From Termitomyces sp. T153 (lineage: Eukaryota; Basidiomycota; Agaricomycetes; Agaricales; Lyophyllaceae): a DNA stretch of 64,000 nt. The stretch lies in assembly GCA_018296165.2 (NCBI GenBank), contig JACKQL020000019.1, forward strand, positions 434,001-498,000, in the 5' to 3' direction. A model generated the notes under the pieces. It had not been told where the DNA came from. It searched no databases and saw only the letters and a program-made list of their open reading frames with translations. The position numbers and the translations under genes are program-made. Below are positions 19,916 through 31,024 of the stretch, one piece after another. The stretch's first letter is position 1, and each line of letters opens with the position of its first letter.

Positions 19916-22135
19916 ATGGCTTTCTCCAAACGTTCCTCTGGCCTCGATTTCTCTGACGGCAAGTATGCTCTGGACCAGCATCCTGATGTCATTACAAACT
20001 ACGCTGGCGGTTCGCTGCCTACCCATCTTCATCGAAACAAGACGGAGAGGAGACGACTTCAAGGCCTGCAACGGTCTAATACAGTGGCTTCAGTCACGTC
20101 GGGCCCGCTCAAGCGGCTTACCTTCCGTGAAAAATTTAATGTGTGGATGATCAATGAGGGAGGCGGAATCCTATTCATTGGTGTCTGGATTTTCCTTCAC
20201 GTGTTGGTTCTGGTTTTCGGTTTCCTGAACTACTTACTGAAGGACAACAATGTCGATGCTCGTGCAACCTTTGGTATTACCTATCGTACGTTTCTATGTC
20301 GATCTCCTTTTTCTCCTTTTCGAGCTCACGTTCTCGACCAGCTATCGCTCGAAGCGCTGCACTTGTTCTTCATGTCGATGTCGCCTTTATTCTCCTGCCA
20401 ATCTGCCGCAACTTTGTCTCCCTGCTGCGCCGTAGCCCACTCAACGACTTCATTCCTTTTGACAAGAACATCACCTTGCACAAAGCCACAGCGTGGGCTA
20501 TCGTTGGAATGACAGTCGTGCACATCCTCGCACACATGGTCAACTTTGCCAAGCTCGCGATGGCCGACACCGACGCCAAAACTACCGGCCAGAGAGTTCT
20601 CGCCTTCCTAGCAGCTAACTTCACTACGGGTCCCGGTGTAACCGGTTGGATCATGACGGCTTGCCTCGCGGTCATGGTGTTCTTTGCGATGGAGAAACAG
20701 AAGCGTGTACATTTCGAACGCTTCTGGTATTCCCATCACCTGTTCATTCCCTTCTTCGTTTGCTGGCAGCTCCATGGCATGTTCTGCATGATCAAGCCAG
20801 ACAGGCCTCCTTTCTGTTCGTTCAATAATATCGGGGTCTTCTGGGTAAGTTCGAGTTCGATTATTGCTGGATTCTTACGTCGTATTGACATGTTGCCAGC
20901 GTTACTGGTTGGTTGGAGGTGTCATCTATGTTGTGGAGCGCATTCTTCGTGAAGTCAGATCTCGCCACAGGACCTACATTTCAAAAGTCATCCAACACCC
21001 TTCGAACGTCATGGAGCTTCAGATCAAGAAGGAAAGGACCACAACCCGCGCCGGTCAATACATCTTCCTCTCATGCCCTGAAGTATCTTACTTCCAATGG
21101 CACCCTTTCACTTTAACTAGGTTGGTGTCAATTGTCATTGCGACTCTAGACATCAGCTAACGTGATATTAGTGCTCCCGAGGAGGACTATATCTCTGTCC
21201 ATATTCGTGTCGTTGGCGACTTCACCAGGGCTCTTGCTCAAGCTGTCGGATGTGACTTTGAGACTAGGCATAAGGATAGTAAGGACACTGCAGGTAGTAA
21301 GGTTGTCGGTACTGCTGTAAACCCGCCTCTCAACCGTACCCTTCCCCGTGTTATGGTTGACGGCCCCTTCGGAAGCGCCAGCGAGGATTTCTTCAAGTTT
21401 GAGACCGTTTTGCTTGTTGGCGCTGGTATTGGTGTCACTCCTTTCGCTTCGTGAGTATCAATATCGAATCAATTGTTGGAGGAAAATGTAGCTAATAACT
21501 TCCCATCTCTAGCATCCTGAAATCGATCTGGTACCGCATGAACGCCTTCAACAACTCCAAGCCCACCCGTCTCTCCAAGGTATGTTTCTTCAATCGTATC
21601 TGGTTTTTGTTATATGCCCGACATCGCCCTCCCAGGTCTACTTCACATGGGTCATCCGTGACTTCGGCTCAGCCGAGTGGTTCCACTCCCTTCTTCATGC
21701 AATTGAGGAACAGGATACTCATAACAGGATCGAGATTAACATTTACCTCACTGCCAGAATTAAGGAGGACGATATGAATAACATCTTCGTCCAAGATGTC
21801 GGTGCTGAGAAGGATGCTATTACCTCCCTCCGTGCACCTACTCACTTCGGCCGCCCCAACTGGGATCGCGTCTTCTCCTCTATCGCCGGGAAGCATCCTC
21901 AAACCGATGTTGGTGTAGTAAGTATTAGTTTGCTGCTTAATTCTCTACACAGTTTTATAATACTCTCTTCAGTTCTTCTGTGGGCCAGCGCCTCTGTCCA
22001 AGACCCTGCACCAGATGTCAAACAAGTATTCACAGGCCAAAGGCACCCGTTTCTTTTTTGGAAAAGGTCAGTTTGGTAATCATCGCAGTTTGTCACAATC
22101 TACAAATCTTATCTGTCATTTTAGAAAACTTCTAG
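19916..22135 (+). CDS. noxB: NADPH oxidase, NoxB type (superoxide-generating)
   Basis: Eight exons encode 608 aa: 19916-20285, 20342-20844, 20900-21120, 21172-21450, 21513-21579, 21636-21917, 21973-22066, 22125-22135. The last exon is 11 nt and ends the protein in FGKENF. A basic N-terminal stretch of about 65 residues precedes the six-helix ferric reductase domain with its haem histidines ([25 protein letters not shown]). FAD binding follows at HPFTLT (about 358-363), then NADPH binding at GAGIGVTPF (about 448-456) and FFCGPAPL (about 576). The enzyme moves electrons from NADPH across the membrane to oxygen. In fungi it acts in sexual development and penetration structures with NoxR and Rac. 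The N-terminal extension and the MINEGG start favour NoxB over NoxA. Confidence 0.92.
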
Positions 22136-22282
22136 ATGATTGTTGGGGATGCTGGCGTTTCAACTTTCGTATGAAGTTCATTGAGGCTAACCTCCGTTCG
22201 TTGTTTTGGAATGAAATTATGTAGATTACTGTAGTAAAATTCACACTCGAGTCGTAAGGACTCTCTTGCAAGATATGTCTGC

Positions 22283-22292
22283 ACATATATAA
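22283..22292 (+). promoter_or_regulatory. TATA-like box upstream of VWA8
   Basis: An ATATATAAAA run in otherwise mixed sequence, upstream of the VWA8 gene and downstream of the noxB stop. If used, transcripts would carry the short upstream frame at 22338-22379. Confidence 0.35.
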
Positions 22293-22337
22293 AACCGGGT
22301 ACAAATATGCCGGTTACCCGCGTCTCTCCGCGCCAAA

Positions 22338-22379
22338 ATGAATGTTATCATCGACCTTATGCCCATATATCCGTCGTAG
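22338..22379 (+). other. Possible upstream open reading frame of VWA8
   Basis: ATG followed by 12 more codons and TAG, lying between the TATA-like box and the VWA8 start codon. Upstream frames can lower translation of the main frame. There is no direct evidence that it is transcribed. Confidence 0.25.
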
Positions 22380-22469
22380 TCCGTTGTGACGCTGTTTCAC
22401 CCCTATAATCGGTCATATCGCATTAGTCTGAGCCCTATAGCTCCAGTAATACGTCCGTCAACGGGCGTA

Positions 22470-25400
22470 ATGGCCCAACGACGTTTAAAGCACATTTTGC
22501 AGGAGTTGACTCCCCTCCCGGAGTCTGTGGGGACCCTCAAGCTAGGAGATATCACATACGAAGTGCCAGCCGCTCTGACACCGTCGAGACTTTCCCGATC
22601 AAAGGACTTGCTTGATATCAACGACGCCGTCAATAGAGATCATTTACATTTCTTGCTGCAGAAGCATCTTCTAGGACAGGATGTCTTCTTGGTCTCTCAG
22701 CCCGGGCCATATGCGCGACGTCTTGCTATGACTTTTGCTAGGTATGCGAGAGTTTTTGTTTCGTTGAATAGAATGTTGAATGAATGTACAGCTTGATCAA
22801 TGCTGAATATGAATACATCGCGTTACATCGAGATGTGGGAGAAACAGAGCTGAAGCAGGTGCGTGTCGTGGCTTCTGGAACAAGTCGATATTCATTGTAT
22901 GTCCAGGGAAGGGAGATAAAGAGAGGCGGCAACCTAGTTTATGTAGATAGTCCTGCTGTAAGCGCAGTGAAGCACGGAAGGCTATTGATATTGGAGGGTA
23001 TAGAGAAGGCAGAGCGAGGCATAATGCCGGTATGCCGACCTTCAATCTTCCATTTTTCATGTATTAATATGTTCTAGGTACTCAACAACCTATTAGAGAA
23101 TCGAGAAATGAATCTCGACGACGGAACGCATATTATTCACTCACAACGATACGCACAGCTTGAGGCGTCGAATTCTCTTGGCGGTAGCCATAATAACTTT
23201 GTTCCCGCGCACAAGAATTTTTGTGTTATCGCCATTGCTGCACCCGTTCCACCTTACCCAGGGTATCCCTTGGATCCCCCGTTCCGAAGTCGCTTTCAAT
23301 CGCGCTTCGTTGACCCCGTTGGCTCTCTGACAGCCCTTCGCGCTGCTACCCTCGTATCCGTACCAACAAGTTCCCTTTACACCAAACTTCGTAACCTCAT
23401 CCTTTCAACACAGTTTGCCCACGAATCGCGGAATGCTCTCGGGGCTATATCACGTTCTTCCTTGCCACCATTCCCACAAACAGCCCTCGCGAAACTTTCT
23501 AGCCTGATCGCAGCGTTTCCGTCACCTGAGGCTGGTCTTACATCCAACCAGCTCGCCCGATTGTTCCTGACCATTCATCCATCGCTTGCGCATGCGCCCT
23601 TCCAGGCATGGGCTTTGCTTAGTCGACAGACGGAAGAGGCTGGGCTTGGAGAGCTCGGAACGCCGTCGATGTCTCAGGATGAAGATATTGGATTACTGGG
23701 CTACCGAGTTTTCGCTATCAAGCGCTTGGACGAGACGTCTGCTGAGGTAACATTCGCTCATTCTGATGCTCCTCCTGTCGTACTCAGAGTACCGGCGGGC
23801 AAAAAGTCTCTTAGACCTTTTCCCCTTGAAGGCAATCTAGAATTGCATCCTACGAGGAGATTCCTGGGACTTCTTACATGTTTCCTGCAGGCACATGCAT
23901 TGAGTTGGGATATTTCATTGATACCTCCTGCGATACCGTCTATGGCCTCGACGTCGACGTCGACACTTGTCAGGGTCTTTGGCCAGGTGTTGGGTTATGA
24001 ACAAGAAGTCGTTCACATATACAAGGAATTGGGCGGTAGAGAGTTAGTTATGCGGCGGAAGATTGAGGATGGCGGGGCAACGACTTGGGAGCCCAGGTGA
24101 GTTGTGTTTCCTTTTCTTTCAGCCGACGTATTGGGAACGTTTGTTACAGTCCGTTGATTGAGGGAGCATGGGCTGGTCAACTAATCCACCTTTCCGGTCT
24201 CGATGTGATTGGATCCACAGCTGGATCTCTCGCTCGATTGATCCAGGATCGAGAAATCGAACTTTGGGATAACAAACGTATAGTCTCGGAAGCGTCTTCA
24301 GAAGAGGCACGTCCTTCGGTACTTACTCTACTCCCTTCTTGACAATCTTTGTTCCATACAGCTTGCAAAAGGCGAGCTTTCTCTGGCGCATTCTTCATTC
24401 AGGATAATTAGCACAGCCTCTAAATCTTTGCCACTCAAAGACTGGTTACTAGATGAGCACGCAAATATGTTCTTCCCGATCCCCAGCCAACCTATGAGCC
24501 GCGTGGAGGAATCGGATATTCTCCGAGCCACTGGTTGTCCCCAACATATCATAGAGTGCTTGCTGTCTTTCGCCGAGAAGTATAGACAAAGCATCTCGGA
24601 TGACAATGTGCTGAAAATTAGGAAACTTGGTACACGATCTGTGGTGCGAATCGCCAAGCGGTTAGCTCTGTTCCCACACGATGACGATTTGAATGCTATC
24701 ATCAATCGGTCGTTGTTGGCGGATTTCTTGCCTGCGGTGGAGAAGATGAAACTTGATGCACTTCTTTCGGAAGCGAAGATTGAACCTAGGCCGCCTGTGG
24801 TAAGTTGCTTGGGGTGTTATGCGAAAGATCATTGCCAAGGAACATCGTTTTAGTCCAACGCGAGTCCAGTCGTTCAAGAGAAAACTCTGATCTTTACATC
24901 CAAATCATCTGCAGACGACACTTTCGAAGTGTCAATACCAGTTTTCGATGCCTCACAGGATGTGGATGGAGTGGCTTCACATGTGCCTTACATGGATCAC
25001 TTTTACGACAATAGTCTGCAGAGTGGTTTAATGTGCGACCTGGCCATCGATCTAGAGCTGCTTGGTGAACACGTTGTGCTCTTAGGAAATCAAGTACGTT
25101 TAGACTTCTAGTCTACGTATCCGATGCCTGAGATGTTAGCTATCAGGGGGTAGGGAAGAACAAGATAGTTGACCGGTGAGCCCAATCCACCCTTCTCTGT
25201 CGCTTAGTTCACCTGCTGGTATAGGCTGTGTCAGGTCTGTCATCAGCACCCCGATCTACTACCATCCGGTTTGACATGTTTATAGCTGCTAAGACGTCCT
25301 AGAGAGTACATCCAGCTGCATCGCGACACGACTGTCAATCAGCTGATGTTTACGACGTCTTTGGAGGGAGGTCTTCTCCAATACACTGACTCTCCGCTTA

Positions 25401-27899
25401 TTCGAGCCATCACTTATGGTCGAGTGATCATTGTAGACGAGGCTGATAAGGCACCAGAACACGTCGTCGCGATTTTCCGCAGCTTAGCGGGCCATGGCGA
25501 GCTGACACTTTCTGATGGTCGTCGGGTACGACCCCTTCGCGAGCGGGAAAGCGATATCGTCGTTCATCCTAATTTCCGCCTCGTCTTGCTTGCTAATCGT
25601 CCGGGTTACCGTGAGTGTCTCATTATTCCATTCTTTGTCTCACCTCCCTCATATCAGAGTAGCTTTCCTCGGAAATCATTTTATGCAGGTCCTAGGAGAA
25701 AACTTCAGTGCACATTCCGTGAGTAATCCCGATCAGGCGTCGGAGCGGAAGCTTCTGCAGCAGCTAGCCCCCGAAATTGATGAAGACACAATCTTGCGCC
25801 TTGTTGGGGCATTTCATGATCTACGTCATGGTTATGACACGGGTGTTCTGAATTATCCCTACTCGCTGAGAGGTAGGATTCGACTTTCCAAACGAAATAA
25901 ATACTAATACGGCAAAATCCTAGAGCTAATAAATCTCATCCGACACATGCGAGCTTATCCCCAAGATTCATTGGGAGATGCCCTTCGCAATATCTTTGAT
26001 TTCGATATCTATAAGCCAGAGATCATTGACAAGCTGGATGAAATTCTCGAGCACCATGGGTAAAGCGATTTTCGCTCCTTCAGACCAGCCTCTCACGGCT
26101 CTCTTTCGTTGTTTCAGTCTGCAGATCCCTCATCTTGGCCTCGATGCTGCCCGAGAGGCCGCAAAGAAGAAGATCCAAGATATCGAATTTGAGCCAAGTA
26201 AGATCAATCTTAATGAACCCAAGGAGGGCAAGCACGATGATAAGGAACATTCTGCTGGTAATACCTACGCTGGAGGGGTATGACTTTTCTTTAACGACCA
26301 TCAAGGCTGGTATTCTAAAGCAGTCATTCTAGACAGGAGGGCGTGATACTGCTGGGATGGGGGGCCGAGGTGGATATAAGCGTCTTTGGAAGGGAGGCGA
26401 TGTCAAACAAGTTTGAGTGGTTCCCTTGTGATGATGTCGTCGACTGATCATTCCAAAAGGTGCCTGACGCGCTAAAGGACAACGTTCTTGATCACATCAA
26501 GGAAAAGGCGAGAGAAATGGCAAGAGAGGAATTGAAACGCCGACTTGAGGAACTGGATATGTCTGCTTCGGAGGCCAAGAGGTATGGCAGCATTCTGACT
26601 GTGACGCAGGCACACATGTTGACACTTTACAATCTACTTGAGCGTACGTTCCTTCCTGGCAAATATGTTCGCGGACTTGATTGTCATTTGATTATATAGA
26701 TCTTGCAGCCAAAGAGGTGGAGCGCGTATGGTTGAAGCGGCAGATGGACGGAGAACTCGATGACAGTCGGTTGGCCGAGGGTCTAACGGGAGAAGCTACA
26801 GTGTACAAACGTCGGGGAATGGAAAAATCAGAACTTGGTAGACCCCAGATAAAGTATGCTCATCTGATCGCATGTCTTTTGCTCATTTGAATATATTCTA
26901 GGCCGAAAAGAATCAGATTCATTTTTGACCTTAGCGGTTCCATGTAAGTCTCCTTATCTTATTATGAAGAGTGGCAATGTTAAATCGTACTCAGGTATCG
27001 ATTCCAATATGATGGCCGTCTACAAAGGAGCATGGAGACTGGTCCGATTTTCCTTCTTTATCTGTTCTCTGCTCACGTGAAGTGTTAGCGGTCATGTTGA
27101 TGGAGACCTTTGATAGGCTTTCTAGAAAGGAGAAGTACGCTTGGGATGTAAGCTGCCGAATCTGCTCCACATATATTCTTCTATCATTGACCTATAATGG
27201 GCGATTTAGATCTATGGTCATGTATGTTATTGCTTGTAACCTTGGATAGCAAAACTGATTTGATTTCAGTCTGGAGATGGCCCTGATATTCCGCTAGTGC
27301 TACTCGACAAACCTCCCACCGAGCTCCGTGATAGATGGAAAGTTGTGGAGAAGATGTACATGATACCCCAATATGCATTTGCTGGAGACTACACTAGTAA
27401 GTTTGTTGGATTGTCCTTCACAGCGGCAACTAATTGTGTAAACGTAGTCGAGGCCATTGAGAAGGGTGTAAATGAAGTAGGCCAATACGATGCAGGTACA
27501 TTTGATTCCGAACATCTCTTTCTTGATATTGATTGCATTTGAACTAGACGACTGGTTTGTCATTGCAATAACAGTATGGCATTTTCCAATTCTATCGGGG
27601 CCGATGATACTGATGATCTAGCTTAGGACGCGAATTTCAGACGGTATCAAATAACTCCTGCCGACCTGACAAGTGCCATGAACCGAGACCCTAAAGTTCA
27701 TACAGCGCTTATTTGTATTGGAGAAGGCGCGGAAGCAGCTTGGTGTGTAGTTATTCACCGTGAATTTCGTGACATTAATATCCTTGATTTGTATCTTAGG
27801 ATCACGAAAAGCCTTCCAGGTCGAGGGTTTCGTGTAGGCAATACGGCGGATATACCGACAATCCTGCGCAGCATCCTGTCCAGCATGTTGGATCGCTAG
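22470..27899 (+). CDS. VWA8-like AAA+ ATPase with C-terminal vWA domain
   Basis: Spliced model of 24 exons, about 1,412 aa: 22470-22741, 22792-23029, 23078-24096, 24150-24318, 24362-24799, 24854-25093, 25147-25175, 25225-25234, 25286-25610, 25663-25872, 25924-26059, 26118-26277, 26333-26410, 26460-26643, 26700-26853, 26902-26943, 26995-27041, 27089-27147, 27210-27221, 27270-27396, 27448-27495, 27548-27573, 27627-27742, 27800-27899. There are three dynein-like AAA modules. The first two have degenerate Walker A loops. The third keeps GNQGVGKNK (about 790) and VIIVDEADK (about 853). The vWA domain starts near 1220 with the metal site DLSGS. Animal VWA8 is a mitochondrial ATPase of poorly known role. 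No strong targeting peptide is visible here. Exons of 10 and 12 nt are notable. Confidence 0.88.
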
Positions 27900-28105
27900 A
27901 GTTTATGAGCCAGGCAGGAACGGCTAGTGATTATATGTGTGTTCTTTGCCATCGTTGTAAGGTTGTGCTTGCGAGCCACCGGTCCGACTGTTCGATGCAT
28001 GACTTACACAGCTTTATTGTTGAAGATACAATGAAAACATAGCGGATGTAATATTGCAACCTATAGCTAAGTACACGTGTGTCTCATCAATGACGAATAA
28101 AGACC
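27900..28105. other. Convergent spacer between VWA8 and the membrane-protein gene
   Basis: About 206 bp between the VWA8 stop on + and the stop of the minus-strand gene at 28106. Both 3' untranslated regions must lie here, so transcripts may overlap. Confidence 0.6.
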
Positions 28106-30637
28106 TCATATATACCTTCGGTCGTTCGCATGTTGGTAGTGTGTGTGATTTAATTCCTCCATTCCCAGCACATCCGAATCTCTCATTACGCTCTGCTCGT
28201 ACGAAGTCCCCCAACCGCCCTGTATAACTTTCATGTGATACGTGTCCTCTCTGGGAAGTGCCTGGATTTGTTCGAGGTGCAAGCTTCCGCGGAGTTGTGC
28301 ATTCTTGACAGGGCGAGGTGTTACCCGAATCGGCGCCTTCCCGATACTCTTGATCCTCGCTACTTGAGATTTTAAGCTCACCGCCTGCACGAGTTGAGGT
28401 TCCTCTGGATTCTGAAGCCACGATATGCGTATGGAATCACTGCTTCCACTTCGCCGCGAGTGAAGAGTCTGTCCTTCGCTCCTCTCTCCGATAACTGCAG
28501 GTGGGCTGGAAATGCCATCAAAGTCAATCCAATCTACGGCTTCTCGGGTAGGCGCAACTACTCCAGTACAATTTCTTGCGAAGGCTCTTGTTTTCATCGA
28601 GTGCCTTGCGGAGCCGAAATCCACGTATGTTTTATTATCAAGGGCTGTTAACATGGACAGGGCCGGGGTGGTCATGTAACCGAAGAAAGTTGTTGTGGGT
28701 GTTGTCACGATACTATCTGGAGTGTTATCATCCAGATGGCGGGTAATGGGAGCAGACTCGAGAGATTTTCCACCTGTCACAAAGGGAGCGGAAACAAACT
28801 CCGTAGATTTTGCGACCGAGGGGGAGTCGTCGCAAAAGTCAACAGGTGCCCCGTTGTTGGCAGCGGATTGATTGATGGCTTCATGGATCCGAGCGGGCAA
28901 AGGAGGGAACTGAGACGTTAAGTCACGAACAGTGGACGAGGAGGTGTATGAGTCCATGGTGTCCCGCGCGTGGGTGCTACATAACGACTCGCTTCGTGTT
29001 ACTCTTGAAGAGTGTTGTATAACATTGGAGGAGCTTTGCAGATCCGAGGTGATCTTCGTTAGTGGGATACCATTTACAATGTCAGGACTCTTCCTAGGCA
29101 TGGGTCGGAGGTCCAGAGCTTTCGAAGGCGGCGGGAGATTAGAGGGGTCTGCATGGAGGGTAACTGGGCGAGAGGCTGACGAACGGGGCTTTTTAGCCAC
29201 TTCTGTAGCTGAGCGGATAAAATGATTACATATATGGATGGGGAACTCAGGAATTTCAAAGGCAGAGAATCGCATTTCCAGCCTGGGGGCACCGTTCTTT
29301 AGATGGATAGTCACGCGCTGTTGAACAGGCGTACCCGCCAAAACTCGCTTCTCAGTAATCGATGACTCCTTCACCTCAACAAACCTCTCCGAGTCCGGAA
29401 GGCCACCTACTGAACGAGATTCGGAAAGGGTAAAAAAATTGAGGTCTTGAGGAGTTCGTGGTGAGGAGCGCAAGGCAGTAGCTGCGGGCGATAACTGGGG
29501 GAGTGTGTCATGCCTCGCGCTAGAAATCGGATTCCTCAATCGGGAATGATGGAGGCTGTTGCGTATACCAGTTGGTTCTTCGACATTGGTAGAGTCTTCC
29601 GTTGTGTCCAAGCTGCATTGCAACATCAATCTGCACACGAATAGATATGTTAAATTACATACCCTTTGATAAGCCCAGTAATGAGACTGGCGCGTGCAAG
29701 CAAGCGCATAATCCGCCTTGTCATCGCGCTCCCAAATCCATTTGCAGCAAAACCTATAACCGACTCTATGGCCCCCAGCTTTAGCCCAATCATTATCCAA
29801 CCAGTACCTCTGAGTAATTGAACTTCGTTACTCGCGGTGGTTTCAATGCGGCGTTGATTCAGGATGGCTTTGATGAAACGATAAAAAGTGAGCCAGAAAG
29901 TTATCGATTGATACGCAACGAGAAGTGCAAGGGTCAAACTGGTGAAAAAGGTCCAGATATTCTTGTCTTTATCATCTAAAAACCTGTTGGAAATGATAGA
30001 AATCTTATCGACATGGACGAGACCTAATATGCGGGGTTGCTTTCGCAGTGTAAGTCAAGAGAGAAAGTAATGCTTACCATGCGATATTCCGATCAAAGAA
30101 GCCGACTCGTTAAGTGCTACAATCGCGGGAATGGAGATAAGGAGCATAAGACTTGAAATTGTCCGAAAGCGACAAGGGAGAATGTAAATTAATTCTTCTC
30201 GCGCGAAAAGAAATCCAAAGAAGAGATAACAAAAAATTGGGACAGATGAAGCCGTGGCTATTTAATCGGTCAGCAAAACATGAGACACTTGTCATCGCCG
30301 CCACATACCCAAGATAGTATCAAACACATTGAAAACGTCTAAGTGGTCCCGCACCGCGGGAAGAATATGGGACAGCATCTCAATCAGCGCCAACAAAAAA
30401 TAGATATACTCTTCTGCTACAATCCATAGGTGCAGGCTAAACCAACTGAATCATTATTATACTCCAGAAAAACTTGTAACTTACTGACCGACCGCTGCCC
30501 CAGTTAGCAATAAGGAGTAACGTGGCGACCAAAACTTCGATCGCTGTGGGTATGATGAGCAGAAGGACCTCGAGCTTGGTCGAAAATTCGCAACGAAGGA
30601 TCGGAATGGTAGAAAAACAGAGAGACTGATAATCCAT
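28106..30637 (-). CDS. Multi-spanning membrane protein with long Ser/Thr/Pro-rich tail, unknown function
   Basis: Five exons on the minus strand (30637-30489, 30445-30309, 30257-30078, 30023-29663, 29612-28106) join in frame to a 777-aa protein. Introns are 43-54 bp. The first about 275 residues contain six or seven hydrophobic segments, for example VLLLIIPTAIEVLVATLLLI near residues 24-43 and TLALLVAYQSITFWLTFYRF in exon 4. The final about 500 residues are hydrophilic and rich in Ser, Thr and Pro, likely cytoplasmic and phosphorylated. I do not recognise the family. The layout of helices followed by a long tail recalls fungal receptor-like proteins, but no diagnostic motif is visible. The clean frame and CpG content argue for a real gene. 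Confidence 0.75.
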
Positions 30638-30986
30638 GGGTAGTAAAGTGTGATAGATATTGTGTCAATTGCGACAAGCACATCTCAGCTTCTGCAGGGG
30701 TATGCAAAAGAGCGGAGTGCAGAGCTAGCTGCGCCTGGCCAACCCGAGTCTATGAGAGGAAGAAATAGTACTGAAAGAGGTGTCTCCAGCGTCCCATTGC
30801 CAATTATGGCACTGTCACCGTCAGATTCGGTCGCTAGAGACTTGGGAGATCAACTGTCTGAGTCGTCTTAGGTCTACCAACATTAACCAACACTGCCAAG
30901 TACTCACATGGAGGCATCATCAAATTGATTGATAGGACTTCAAAGCTTCATGTCGGATGTGTATGTCCCACCCATCTATAATATAT
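30638..30986. other. Upstream region of the membrane-protein gene
   Basis: The sequence keeps CpG and likely contains the minus-strand promoter. A 73-codon open frame on + (30650-30871) has no recognisable domain and no splice context, so I do not call it a gene. Confidence 0.4.
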
Positions 30987-31024
30987 GAGCTACAGTCTGT
31001 GCCTTCGGCATAGGCCTGTAGTTC
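30987..31024 (-). repeat. Helitron-like terminal hairpin, isolated copy
   Basis: A stem of about 17 bp with a TTC loop (GAGCTACAGTCTGTGCC against GGCATAGGCCTGTAGTTC). The same hairpin with the same AT-rich left flank and the same TTGCTAA right flank lies at 46266-46303, at the 3' side of the minus-strand Helitron. It may be a short non-autonomous copy end. The other end was not found. Confidence 0.5.

Larger units (their letters stand above)
22136..22469. other. Spacer between noxB and VWA8
   Basis: 334 bp. It holds a TATA-like ATATATAAAA at 22283-22292, about 180 bp before the VWA8 start, and an upstream ATG at 22338 opening a 13-codon frame that stops at 22379. No further gene is visible. 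Confidence 0.45.

Noticed and set aside
28932..29225. 97-codon open frame on + within the membrane-protein gene
   Set aside because: Antisense shadow of the long minus-strand exon; no start context or domain.
30650..30871. 73-codon open frame on + upstream of the membrane-protein gene
   Set aside because: It overlaps the likely promoter of the minus-strand gene, has no domain and no splice support.
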